From positions 78,518,472 to 78,582,471 of the forward strand of contig NC_086249.1 in NCBI RefSeq assembly GCF_021018805.1: a stretch of 64,000 nucleotides of DNA, written 5' to 3'. Under the pieces are notes generated by a model, which was given only the letters and a program-made list of their open reading frames with translations, was not told the origin of the DNA and did no database searches. The translations under genes were made by a program, and so were the position numbers. Shown here piece after piece: positions 11,216 through 21,325 of this stretch. Positions within the stretch are counted from its first letter, which is position 1. Each line of letters starts with the position of its first letter. The DNA comes from Prinia subflava. Its lineage: Eukaryota > Chordata > Aves > Passeriformes > Cisticolidae.

Positions 11216-12789
11216 CTATAATTAAAAGTTGCAGCAGAAAGCAATGAACTGCATATTTGGAGCTGCTCAGGAGTTCCTACTCAGAAACCTAGTATCTCAA
11301 AAAATAAGGTCTCCCTTCTCCATTTTCATGCAGCTCACAGCTTTCAGTGCAGCTCACAAGGGGACTGGCATCCTTTCCCTGTGAGTATGTGGTTAAGAAC
11401 CCAAAACTATGCACAGATTGTGGATTATTCTTGGATATCTCTGTTTGGTAAATACAATTGTTAAATAAAGTTTGCCTCATGCTCAGGACAATATGGAGTC
11501 ACTCTCTCAGACTGCACATGAAGGATTTAGCCCACAGGGAATAGTGCACCTGAAGGAGATCAGGGAATTTTGGTCCTTAGGATGAGGGGAGAGAGATAAT
11601 AGACAAAGCTAATTGGTGTGACTTTCATTTTATATATGACAGTTAAATACTATGGTGATGAGTATAGAACTGGTTTTTTCTCCTTTCAATTGATTATCTG
11701 ATTATTTTGCTGAGGTCAGTAGCAAGTGTCTCTGACCTCATTGTTTGCTGAAGCAACTGTATTGTCACCAGCACTGGAGTGGAACATTGCTAACTGAATG
11801 GGTTAAGAAAACTGCTCATAAAAATGCTGAAATGCACTCAGTCTTTGGTAACCAAGACCATTACTGTATAAAAGGAGATACTGAAAAGAGCATTACACTG
11901 GACAATTGCTTCAAATAATCATTTGTTAAACATCCTTTTACCCAGCTTATTCTATCTACTGCTCAGAGTTGAACTGTTGTATGCTCATAAAAATCATCAA
12001 ACACTTGAAATTAAGATTTATTTGAGGAAAAATGACATGAAAGCATTTCTAGAGGGTCTTTCACAGTGAAGAAAACTATATATTTACAAAGTTATGCAAT
12101 TATTCAAACAGTATTTGAGTATTCTTTGAAAACTGTTAAAAGAGAAGAGGAGAAAAACCTGCTGTCTTAGTTCTTTTCAAACAGAAAAGTGCTTTGCTTG
12201 ATTTTATAAGCAACATGCTGTTCTGTTGTCAGCCTTTCTGCATCTGTTATATCATGGGTCTTGACAACATCATAGGCCAATGTCCCTTGTGATTGAAGTA
12301 AAGTATTAAATTTTAGTATCCAGAACAAGGTGATATTTCAAAGGCCAGGCTGTTATTGAGCTTACAGGTGATAAGTCTCAAATTCTGAAATTCTGCATTT
12401 TATAGAGAAACACAACTGCTGACTTCAAAAATAAGTTTATAAGAAATTGCCAAGCACAAATGAACAAAGTTCCCAGTGCTCTGGACCTGATTAGAACCAG
12501 AGGGTTCCAGGGCAGAGTGCAAATTACTTTTTTGAGCTTCTCTGTGGCTTCTTCACTTTACAGAATAAGAAACACCTGCTGGTAGCAGTGTTAGAGAAGA
12601 TTACACTAAAATCAGACCTCAGCCTTACTTGAGAAGAACATTCCTGTAACTGAAATCTATTTTGCACCAGTAATAAAGCTGCAGCAGCACAGTTAAAATA
12701 ATTGTATAATGCCATTGTAATACAGAATAGGGAAATAATATGTGAGATATTCCACCTGGAGTCCATCCCTGGGGCAACCAACATAAGAA
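11216..12789. other. unique non-coding stretch
   Basis: AT-rich sequence with no recognised gene or repeat. The minus-strand frame at 12524-12841 partly overlaps the adjacent CR1 and shows no domain. Confidence 0.55.
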
Positions 12790-13298
12790 CATCCAGCTCT
12801 AGAGCACCCAGTGTAAGAAGGAGATGCTGGAGTGAGACCAAACAAGGGCCACTAAGATGATCAGAGAGCTGGAGAACCTCTCATAAGAGGAGAAGAGCCT
12901 GGAGAAGAGCAGGAGAAGAGCCTGGAGAAGAGCAGACTCCAGGGAGGGCTTACAGCATATTCCAGTATCTAAGGGGCACTAGGTGAGAAAGGGGGAGGTG
13001 CTTTTTGAAGGTCACATAGTGGTAAGACAAAAAAATAATAGCTGTAAACTAAAAGAGAGCAGGTTTAAGTAAAAGGAAGAAATTCTTTACTGTGAGAGTG
13101 GTGAGGCACGGGCACAGTTTGCCCAGAGACCTTGTGTGTCCCCAACCCTGGCAGTGCTCAAGGCCAGGTTGAACTCAGGAGCTCTGAGCAACCTGGCCTA
13201 AGTGGACATGCCCCTGCCCATGGCAGAGGGGTTGGAACTAGACAATCTTGAAGGTCCCTTCCAACCCAAACCATTGTATGAATCTGTGATTCTGTGAA
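12790..13298 (+). mobile_element. CR1 non-LTR retrotransposon, 5'-truncated
   Basis: CR1 elements move by reverse transcription of their RNA and usually insert as 5'-truncated copies. Here the decayed ORF2 C-terminal region ('gggccactaagatgatcaga', 'gagctggagaacctctc', 'ccagtatctaaggggc') leads into the 3' untranslated part ('aggccaggttgaactcagg', 'catggcagaggggttggaac', 'aaggtcccttccaaccc'). It ends with the family hallmark 'gaatctgtgattctgtg' at about 13298. Reading frames are broken, so the copy is inactive. It contains a 23-bp tandem duplication. The left boundary is approximate. Confidence 0.93.
12888..12933. repeat. 23-bp perfect tandem duplication inside CR1
   Basis: The 23 bases at 12888-12910 (beginning 'aggagaagagcctggag') are repeated exactly at 12911-12933. 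The normal CR1 has a single 'cctggagaagag' motif here, so the duplication arose in this copy or in its source. The reading frame shifts as a result. Confidence 0.92.
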
Positions 13299-15139
13299 GT
13301 TCAATGATTTCCTGAGGAATGTTCTCCTTGAGTAGTAGATTACATGAATGAAAACACCTCTCAGTTTCATTAGTGCAGAATTATCCAATTTTCAGCCTGT
13401 AAACAGTGAATGCAAACACATTAACCTTAGGGATCATCAGGTTGTTGATTTTTCCTGCAGGGAATCACCAGACTGAGAAGAGTCATACCTATTCCCTTGG
13501 AATGGATGTACTTTCTGCCTGAATGATGAAGTCTGCATTTTTTTTTCTCCAAAAGTATGGAACCGGCTAGTACTGTCAGGAGAAATAATGTGAATTGCAA
13601 AAGGTGGGTATGAAAGATAGGTGTTTGGGTAAACAGCCAACACAAAACACTGTAGTGTTCACTTCACTGTGGAATAAACCAAAATCCTCTGTTCAACAAT
13701 AACGATTTATGAAAAGAGAGTAGCTAAAATAACCTTTCACACTTGGTCCCCACAAATGGTGACAGAGCCCTTGACTGACATCAGAGTAAAATCACAGGTA
13801 AACACCATTTCCTTCCTAAGCAAGATTCCTGACATTGGGATCATTCTGTTCTATGTCACTCACTATCAGAAGGACAGAAATTGCCCTCTCATGAACCATT
13901 TCATTCATTCCACCTTCCATCCAGCAGCTCCCATGAAAAATTCTGTTTCTATAATGATGGAGGGGGCTGTAAAACACAAGAGAACAGGGAAAGTCAAAAA
14001 CAACTTGACACCGAAAAATAAGGGGGTAACTAATTTAACAATGAATTTCTGCAGAACTGAGCTGAAGTCAGAAAAACATAGAGTAAAGACAACTTTTTTG
14101 TCTGCTCTTACTACAACTGAAGAAACATTAACTATAATACATAACCATTGCGGATCATATTTCATTTGATAATCCATTAGGGCCTCACATAGTTCTCTGC
14201 TTTTTCATATGAATTGTAATATTTGAGGGGGAGGGAAGCTGGCAGACAGAGGCGGAAGAGGATTTGTCCTCACACTGTGCTGGAACAATAATGTTCTTCC
14301 TGCTGAACTAATGGCTCTTCATAGGGTTTAGGTCAAAGAGTTTAATGGAGCTTAGCTCTGGATGTCTCAGTAGCTTCTTAGGTTCTAAAACCAAACTACT
14401 TTAGTCTTAAAATACAAATGATGATGGTCCTAATAAGGAGATACATTCCCAAGCAGACTTGAGAGTGAAATATGTGATGAGAATGCTAAACCAGATGATA
14501 CCTTTCTCCCAACTAATGCTGAAAAATCACAGAAAATTCACTCTTTTCTGCAGCTCTCCAAGGCAGAGGAGAAGGGCAGGATGTTTGCACTGAGAATGTT
14601 TGCTACATTTTGTTTAGTCCATGAGATTTAATGAGCTCTCATATCTGCATATATTTTGCTTTTTTAGTTATGTGGCAACATGTGGGGAGAATGCAAAGGT
14701 CTCCTCACCACACTGTATTCCAAGATGCAGTGTAAAATGCCTTACCTCAATGTCAGCTACAAATGTCTCTTCGAAAAATGTAAGAGATCTCTATCAAAGT
14801 TTCACTTTTTTATCTTTTCACTGCTACCTTTCTCTACCTCTCGTCTCATGACATAGAACTGACATTACTAACAAATCTACTTGACCATCCAGATTTCTTT
14901 AATAGCATAAATCTTCTTCTGCCTGATTTTACTGCACACTGGAGTCTCCTTACATATGTCCTACAATTGCACTTGAATACATCAACAATTCCCTATTAAA
15001 TGTATTTTGTGTCCAAACAGAAATATCCTGCAATTTCTTCCAAAAGAAAGATAAAATTTCTTTCATCTGAAATTAGGAAGGAACAAAGAAAACTTGTGAT
15101 TCTCCTTCACAAAAAAATTGATTGATTTTTGGTGCTTTT
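13299..15139. other. unique non-coding stretch
   Basis: No recognised gene or repeat. The plus-strand frame at 13756-14169 (137 codons) begins in ordinary AT-rich DNA, is overlapped on the minus strand by another open frame, and has no recognisable domain. I regard it as chance. Confidence 0.5.
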
Positions 15140-15169
15140 TTGTTGTTGTTGTGGTTTATTTATTTATTT

Positions 15170-15200
<31 letters not shown>

Positions 15201-15202
15201 GC
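15140..15202. repeat. compound simple repeat (TGT)n-(TTTA)n-(GTTTT)n
   Basis: Three adjoining simple-repeat patches: TGT units, then TTTA units, then about five GTTTT pentamers. This is a typical decayed T-rich low-complexity tract. Confidence 0.93.
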
Positions 15203-15408
15203 TTTTTCCTGGGTTGGCAATTTCTGTTCTGACAGAGCTGTGTAGTTTCTTGGTCAATAGATAGAAAAATAGATATGAAGGATAAGGAAAACAGCTGCCC
15301 AAACTTCAGAGAAAAGAAAGAGGTCTGTAACATACCTTACCTATCATAAGCTGGTAGTTTCTGTTATAGCATTTGTGTAGGAATGAAAATGCAAAAAATC
15401 TAGAAAAT

Positions 15409-15671
15409 CTGAAAGCAAATATTTAATTCAAGAAGATCAAGGTATGCTTGCATCATGCTGCTATAGAGACCTCTTGGGTCCTACATAGATTGGTAGATAA
15501 AACCAAAACAAAACAAAGTAAAACAAAGTCCAAAGCCATAAGTATTGCTTTAGATATGAGTCACAGTAGTCTAAAATATCTGTAATGTACCTAGCACATT
15601 TTGAGGTCTTTCAAAACAATAGCATCTTCAAAGAGAGAGAGAGAGAGAGAGAGGTTTTTTTACTCTAAAGG
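15409..15671 (+). repeat. long inverted repeat, left arm
   Basis: This arm is the reverse complement of 16995-17247. Aligning by eye from the outer ends ('ctgaaagcaaatatttaatt' at 15409) inward to 'tttttttactctaaagg' gives about a dozen differences over some 250 bases, roughly 95% identity. The main length difference is the GA microsatellite at 15632-15653. Landmarks shared in opposite orientation include 'gagacctcttgggtcctac' and 'agcatcttcaaaga'. The two arms could fold into a long hairpin if transcribed. No target-site duplication is visible, so an inverted segmental duplication is more likely than a transposon. Confidence 0.92.
15632..15653. repeat. (GA)n microsatellite
   Basis: About eleven GA units inside the left arm of the inverted repeat. 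The corresponding place in the right arm has only a short interrupted CT stretch, so the tract expanded, or contracted in the other arm, after the duplication. Confidence 0.95.
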
Positions 15672-15770
15672 ATTTTCTACTTTTCTTTACAGGTGTATAT
15701 ACTCAGCTTCAGGGGTATCTTGTGCCAGCTCTCATACACAGTCACCTAAGATCCTGCCAGCCCTTTTGTT
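15671..15770 (+). repeat. 100-bp direct repeat, copy 1
   Basis: Closely similar to 16512-16610. Shared blocks include 'ctttacaggt', 'ctcagcttcaggggt', 'tcttgtgccag', 'ctcatacacagtca' and 'ccagcccttttgtt'. It starts exactly where the left arm of the long inverted repeat ends, so the two duplications are probably linked. The pyrimidine-rich run ending in 'tttacag|gt' resembles a 3' splice site, though nothing shows that it is used. Confidence 0.88.
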
Positions 15771-15771
15771 T

Positions 15772-16511
15772 TAGGTAAAACTCTAGACAGCATTTGAAAA
15801 CTCAGAGTATAAACAGGGAAAAGAAAGAGTCACATTTTCACATTACTGGACTTCTAATGCAACTGCATCTTGTTAAAGTAGCCTAAAGTAAGGTTAAAGC
15901 CTTACCATGTTCCTCCACTAGCAGCTCTCAGTTTGTGCAGAGGAAGTGCAGTTGCAGTTATGGTGTCAGGGTTGATGGAGCCAAGTCAGAGCTTCAAGAG
16001 GCCAAGGTTGAGGTAACCTCTTGCAAGGCTGCAGAAGTTTGATCCAGCATTTCAACTGGCAGATGCCTCCAAAGAAGCACTGAAAGAGACTGAGGTAGGT
16101 AAAGGCAGCCCACAACTGCTCTGATCTAAGGAAAAAGCGTCATTGCAGTCTCTTCCATGCAAGACCCCAGTTTGAATAGACCACACTAGTTTTGTGACTC
16201 CTGTTACTTCTCTGATGATAGGTCGCTTCTCCTTGCTGTGCTGCCTCATGTGCAGAAGATCACTGCCTGACAGGTAGAAAGAGGGTCATTGTGTTGTTTT
16301 AGAGTGCTGGGAATGGGCTGCACAGAATGTGCTGGCCACCAATCCATGCAGAGGAGGCACTGAAGGCCTGTGAGGAAAGAGGAGACTGATAGATGGGTTA
16401 ATTATTAGCTGGAACCCTTAATACCTAGCTAGTTCTTGTATGCTAAATTGTGAGCACAGCACTTGTATTGGCTTGAGGGAATTTTGCAAGACTTCTTACA
16501 CGGAACTGAGA
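15772..16511. other. spacer within the long inverted repeat
   Basis: Unique-looking sequence between the two direct repeats. The minus-strand frame at 16052-16249 shows no recognisable domain. I see no gene. Confidence 0.5.
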
Positions 16512-16610
16512 GATTTTCCACTTCTTCTTTACAGGTATATCCTCAGCTTCAGGGGTGTCTTGTGCCAGTTCTCATACACAGTCATCGAAGATCCTTCCAG
16601 CCCTTTTGTT
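16512..16610 (+). repeat. 100-bp direct repeat, copy 2
   Basis: Second copy of the unit at 15671-15770, with a handful of substitutions and one or two small gaps. A third, much shorter and weaker match to its first 22 bases ('gattctcttcttctttacag') lies at 16692-16711. A plus-strand frame of 93 codons (16440-16721) runs through this copy, but the other copy does not preserve it, which argues against coding. Confidence 0.88.
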
Positions 16611-16679
16611 TCTCTTGAAAGCCCTCACATAGCAACAGGGGGACCTGGAGATTGTAAGATCCTTGTGAACTGCTGTGAG

Positions 16680-16760
16680 CAGAAAAAGAGCCCGATTCTC
16701 TTCTTCTTTACAGGGGTGTAAATTGAGAATGTTTTCATTAAACTGTATCTTGAATGAAGC
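16680..16760. repeat. possible ancient palindromic repeat relic
   Basis: The sequence 'gcccgattctc', then 'ggggtgtaaattgagaatg' and 'attaaactgta' resembles the old amniote repeat phrase 'gcccgattctc ... ggtgtaaattgagagtaa ... ccattgaa'. The match comes from memory of genome sequences and is decayed. It may be the source of the 'ttctttacag' motif seen in the neighbouring direct repeats. Confidence 0.3.
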
Positions 16761-16994
16761 TGCCTCATCAGCCTCATAAATCTAAGGAGAGAATTGGGTG
16801 CAAAAGGATAAACAGAAGGAAACAGAGGAGGGAAGAGAGGGAAGCCCATCCTTCCAGCTTCTGCCTTAACTTCCTTCTACAGCTAAGAGCAGCTGATGTA
16901 GAATCTGCATTTTCTAAAAGGGAATTATCCACTAAATTGGATCTCAGGATTCATTTAGTGTACATAAAACCTAGAGTGAAGTTTATGCATGTAA

Positions 16995-17247
16995 CCTTTA
17001 GAGTAAAAAAACCTCTCTCTGTCTTTGAAGATGCTATTGTTTTGAAAGACCTCAAAGTGTGCTAGGTACATTACAGTTACGTTAGACTACTGTGATTCTC
17101 ATCTAAAGCAATATTTATGGCTTTGGATTTTGTTTTACTTTGTCTTGTTTTGTTTTTATCTACCAATCTATGTAGGACCCAAGAGGTCTCTATAGCAGCA
17201 TGATGTAAGGATACCTTGATCTTCTTGAATTAAATATTTGCTTTCAG
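16995..17247 (-). repeat. long inverted repeat, right arm
   Basis: Reverse-complement partner of 15409-15671, ending at 'atttgctttcag'. The outer limits are sharp: similarity stops at 15409 on the left and 17247 on the right, and at 15671 and 16995 inside. The spacer between arms is about 1.3 kb. High arm identity means either a recent event or continuing gene conversion between the arms. Confidence 0.92.
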
Positions 17248-18440
17248 GCTTTACTGTCAGTTGTCCATTATAAGGAGGATCTGAAGCCAAATTCTGTGAG
17301 TGATGAGAAAGCTGAGTAATTTTATTTACACAATATAGGTAGGTTCTATTCCTCCTCTAACCTTTTGGTTGTAAGTCATTATCAATTCTGTTAGTGAAGC
17401 TCAATTAATAGAAACTTTAAACTTCTTTAAAATTATTTAAATTTGTCATATTTTGCTTTAGTTTGGGGTCTGTGTTTGTTAGGGGCTTTTTTACTTCCTA
17501 GGGGAATAAAGAACCCAGGTTAAAAGAGGTAAAAACCTCAGCTATACAGAATTTTGTACTGAGGCATCATGGTTGAGATTTCTCAAGAAAGTAACATTTT
17601 GGTGTATTAGAAATTACCATAGCTCTTGCAAACAGGTGATAAAAGTATCTATCTCAGTGGTTATCAGCTTGTTCATGTGCGTAATTACTTATTCTCTGTG
17701 GCCTCACAAAATCAGTAAAGATGTTGCATTTTATTTATATTTTTAAGAAGATATTTGAAGATGGGTTTTGTGTGCATGTGTGTGTAAATCAAGAATACAG
17801 ATGCAGCACTGGGATTTCCTTTTCTGAAAACTAGAAGGAAATAAAGAAGAAAATGGTTCCTAATAGACAATAAGAAAAGAAATATGAGGGAGCAAGAATA
17901 AGAAAAATAAGAAAAAAAAGATTTAGAGATTGGACACTGGGAGAAAGTACTGAGCTATGTATAAAAACTCCAGAATATGCTAGAAAAGATCAAGAAAGTC
18001 CAGGCTGCAGAAAGCCATTAAAAAGTGAAAAGAATCAATTTAATTTATTGCATTAAAAAGATGAAAAAAACCCAATGGCAGGCCTAATAAAGATGTTTTG
18101 CAGTATGGTGGGAAAATGAAGACATTTTCAAGCAGCGAGGCTTGCAAGCCATCGTCTTGAAATGCTTAGATCAGGTGGCACTCTCTGTTAGAAAAGTAAG
18201 CTCTGTAATGATATTGATTGCTTCCAAGGCCATATTAGAGATGAAGACAAGTCCCAGGAGAGAGGTTGTTGTCACCTTGACCTTGGGTCAGAGCTGGACC
18301 ACTGACCCCTGACACACAGGACTTCTGCACTGCATGGTGATATCTTTCATGCCTACAGACAAAGTCAGCAGGGGACATGTGTCGATGTGGCCCTTGCCAA
18401 ATCAGAATTGACTGGCCTGTAGGAAGCTGGAGAGCAGCGG
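17248..18440. other. AT-rich non-coding stretch
   Basis: Purine-rich, low-complexity patches such as 17860-17930 and otherwise unique sequence. No gene, RNA or transposon recognised. Confidence 0.55.
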
Positions 18441-18479
18441 GAAATGTGGGTTAAAGTATGTCAATAATGTTTCACAAGA

Positions 18480-18760
18480 ACAATTTCTCCCAAGAATTGT
18501 AGCTGTTGGAATGTTTTGACATTTATTCGGTAGAGAAATGTAGCATGTTTTGTGAAGCACTTCAAGAGAGCTGCTGCTAACTGCCGCGGTGTATTGATCT
18601 TCCTGTTAAATTGCATGGGCACACTTGGGAGATCATTGAGATTCAGGCAACAGGACAGAAAGGTTCGCCTGCACCCGATGGTCACTAATGGTAATTGGTT
18701 TCGATCCTTGCACTTGAAGAAGCTGTGATTTACTTGGTTCACAGATGAATTGTAGACACT
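18480..18760. promoter_or_regulatory. candidate conserved non-coding element (CpG-retaining, homeodomain cores)
   Basis: Six CpG dinucleotides survive between 18528 and 18703, including a CCGCGG at about 18584-18589, within a strongly CpG-poor neighbourhood. 'ggtaattggt' at 18691-18700 carries a TAATTG homeodomain core. The sequence is balanced in composition, free of simple repeats, and has no convincing protein: the minus-strand frame at 18461-18808 has no domain. These properties fit an ancient vertebrate enhancer. Alignment to other vertebrates is needed to establish conservation. Confidence 0.35.
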
Positions 18761-18862
18761 AAATATTTTGAAAAGAAAATATACTGTGATTTCTTTTTCT
18801 CGTGTCATTTACAAATTATTGCCTCCACTCCAAATGTTTTATATAAAGTACAGAAATCCACA

Positions 18863-18891
18863 TGACTCAATATGTATATGTATATGACTCA
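18863..18891. promoter_or_regulatory. two AP-1-type TGACTCA motifs
   Basis: Perfect TGACTCA heptamers occur at 18863-18869 and 18885-18891, 22 bp apart and separated by a TATATG-rich spacer. The heptamer is the AP-1 consensus, but in AT-rich DNA pairs can arise by chance or by a local duplication of 'tatgactcaa'. Confidence 0.25.
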
Positions 18892-19204
18892 AGAACATGT
18901 AAAGCAAAATTTCAAGGAATTCCCTCTTATCTGTAAAGCCTGTGTAGGTGCAAAGCAAATGAACTTTCTGATCTTAATATAGATGAGTTAAATAATTATA
19001 AAAAAATTTAGCAGGATCTTAAAAATCCATCAACACTCTTAAGCCTCCCTATCATCACAATACATCTTTTTTACACTATACACATTCTTGTCTCTATCCC
19101 ATTTGGTGGTGTATCATCACAGTCTTAACATAATGAATGTTAAAAAGAAGTGTATTGAAGGCAACTACAAAAGTAGAACCGTGTAGGCATGTGTGGCTAG
19201 CAAT

Positions 19205-19322
19205 GTAATATTGAAGTAAATTATACTGGAATGAAGAATCTGATATGAAAATTGGATACTAATGTTAATATCAGAGTAAATTATTGCTACAATACAAGAG
19301 CTGATACAAAAATTGGAGTATA
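19205..19322. repeat. diverged ~60-bp tandem duplication
   Basis: The segments starting 'taatattgaagtaaattat' and 'taatatcagagtaaattat' align in register over about 60 bases, sharing 'agtaaattat', 'ctgata' and 'aaaattgga'. The copies differ at perhaps a quarter of positions, so the duplication is old. Confidence 0.7.
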
Positions 19323-21298
19323 CTTCCAAAACTGAATGTGATGATAATGCTGCCAAAATTCATGCCACACATGATTTTCAAAGCAGATTTTAAAGGGCTT
19401 CTGTAGCTTTCTGCTTTATACAAGATACTTTGCTAAGTATATGTACATAATTACATGAAAGCAAAAATATTCAGTAAATGACAGCTGCTTTAATACAAAG
19501 AAATTCATATATACTAACATTCTGGGAAGGAACCAGTTCTGTAAGTCTTTTAATCTGTTTCAAGTACACGTGTCCTTTATGATACATACTACATTCCTAC
19601 GGGTTTTTAAAGGACAAAAGGGTTTTCAGTTTTTGTTCTGTGGGGTTTTTTTCCCTTCAATGGAGAGGTCAGCAGTTTCTACAAACAGCTGAGTTTCATG
19701 CATAAACTTGCATAAAATATCCATAAAATCTATATAGCACTTTGACAAATAGAAAATACCAAAATATAAAGTAGCAACATATATTGTTTCTTTGTTAACT
19801 GAGATCAAAATTATGCTTATCTGGAGTCTTTTGGTTAAAATTACTGTAAATAGATTATAAATTCAATTACAGCTAAATCATGCATTGTAAAATTTGTATA
19901 ATTCAGAATCAAAATAGATAAAATAGAGAAAAATGAATGTCTAAATGCTATTGAAAGTTCAGTGTAACAGCAATACGGCATTTTCAATTGCTGTATAAGT
20001 CTCAAATTTCTGAAATATTTACAAACCTTAGATAATGACAACCTCAGGAGAAAATCAGGAAAACAGACGGTATTCAGGAGATAGCCTGAGGCAACCAGTG
20101 ATGAGGTCAGATCTATACAGTATGTGTGCTTTACATGAAAAACACTCTACTAAAATGTCTTTGCGTACTGTGTAGAGCTTTGGGATGTAGCAGGTATTCA
20201 CTAGGGGAAGGTAAGGATTATTTACTAGGATCAGTAACATGGAATTCAATATTAAAACCGACAAAGGTTATCATCTATTACACATTAAATTCGCCACAGT
20301 TGTTTGACAACTCTCATAGCAACAGATTCCACCCTTAACAATTCAAAGCAATCTTTCAGATTAAAGTTCATGTGATTACTTTAAAGAACTATTCATTGTT
20401 AATCAAGCAATATTGCTTCAGGCATCGTGTTTGTCTTTCACTTCAGGCTATTTGGTTGATTGCAGAAAATGCTGAGTTTCTCTGTGTGTGTGCAGAGCTT
20501 TGTGTCTGCTAGGTGGAAGTGACAGGTGAGGCAGTGGGGAGGGGGGATATGGGAACTGACTGAATAGACTGCAAAAGCAAAAAATAAAGTTCCAGTGGCT
20601 GGATGTTTTGGTGGGTAGGATGAGAAGTATATTCTGCCTTAATAATTGCACAATTTAATTTTGCAGGACATTAACCAGTGATGGTATCTTTAAAATATAA
20701 AATATCCATTTAAAACTCCTAATTCTATAAGTATAAATAATATATACAGATTCAGGTACTCTTCTAACATTGCCCAGATTATCTTGATCATGTAGAACTT
20801 TACACATTTTGTAGTCAGAGATGTCATTCAAAGAAAGGTAGTTCTCAGAGGGATTACAAAAATTCAATTCCTACACTTCATGGCATAGAAACTCTCTTTT
20901 TTTCTCCACACTTGTGAAGCATGTGCTCCAGGCATGTCTTACTCTTGATCTAACTATACTTCAAGGGTTGAACAGATGTAACATCCACAACAATAACATT
21001 GTAGGGAACAAAGACTAAAGATGCTGGGACTGTAACCTTCTCAGACATCACTGTTGAAGACCCTAGAATGTGTACTCAAATAACCTAACACCTGTGGCAG
21101 TGTTCAGCATCCTTAAATTATTTGTCCTTTTGAGCAAAGCTGTCATTCTGCAATGTTGCCCTAACATCTAACCAGGTGCTGAGTCCAAGCCCAAGTGAGA
21201 GGCTTTGTTATCAGTCAGAGCAACAAGCCCACCCTAGGTTCATGTAGATAGTAGGAGTAACCACTGCCATCAGCACTAAAGGCAACACAAGTCCCAAA
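19323..21298. other. AT-rich non-coding stretch
   Basis: Unique AT-rich sequence. Open frames do not exceed about 110 codons (for example 21211-21534 minus) and none is recognisable. No repeats stand out apart from short homopolymers. Confidence 0.55.
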
Positions 21299-21325
21299 AT
21301 GGATCCAGTGGATCCAATGGATCCT
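21299..21325. repeat. 9-bp triple repeat (RTGGATCCA)3
   Basis: Three tandem 9-mers ('atggatcca', 'gtggatcca', 'atggatcct') place three GGATCC palindromes at 9-bp spacing. A minor local duplication. Confidence 0.9.

Noticed and set aside
13756..14169. 137-codon plus-strand frame
   Set aside because: Unrecognisable sequence, overlapped by an open minus-strand frame, with no supporting signals.
15409..17247. Interpretation of the inverted repeat as a DNA transposon with long terminal inverted repeats
   Set aside because: The bases flanking 15409 and 17247 show no target-site duplication, the arm ends lack a known terminal motif, and the spacer has no transposase-like frame.
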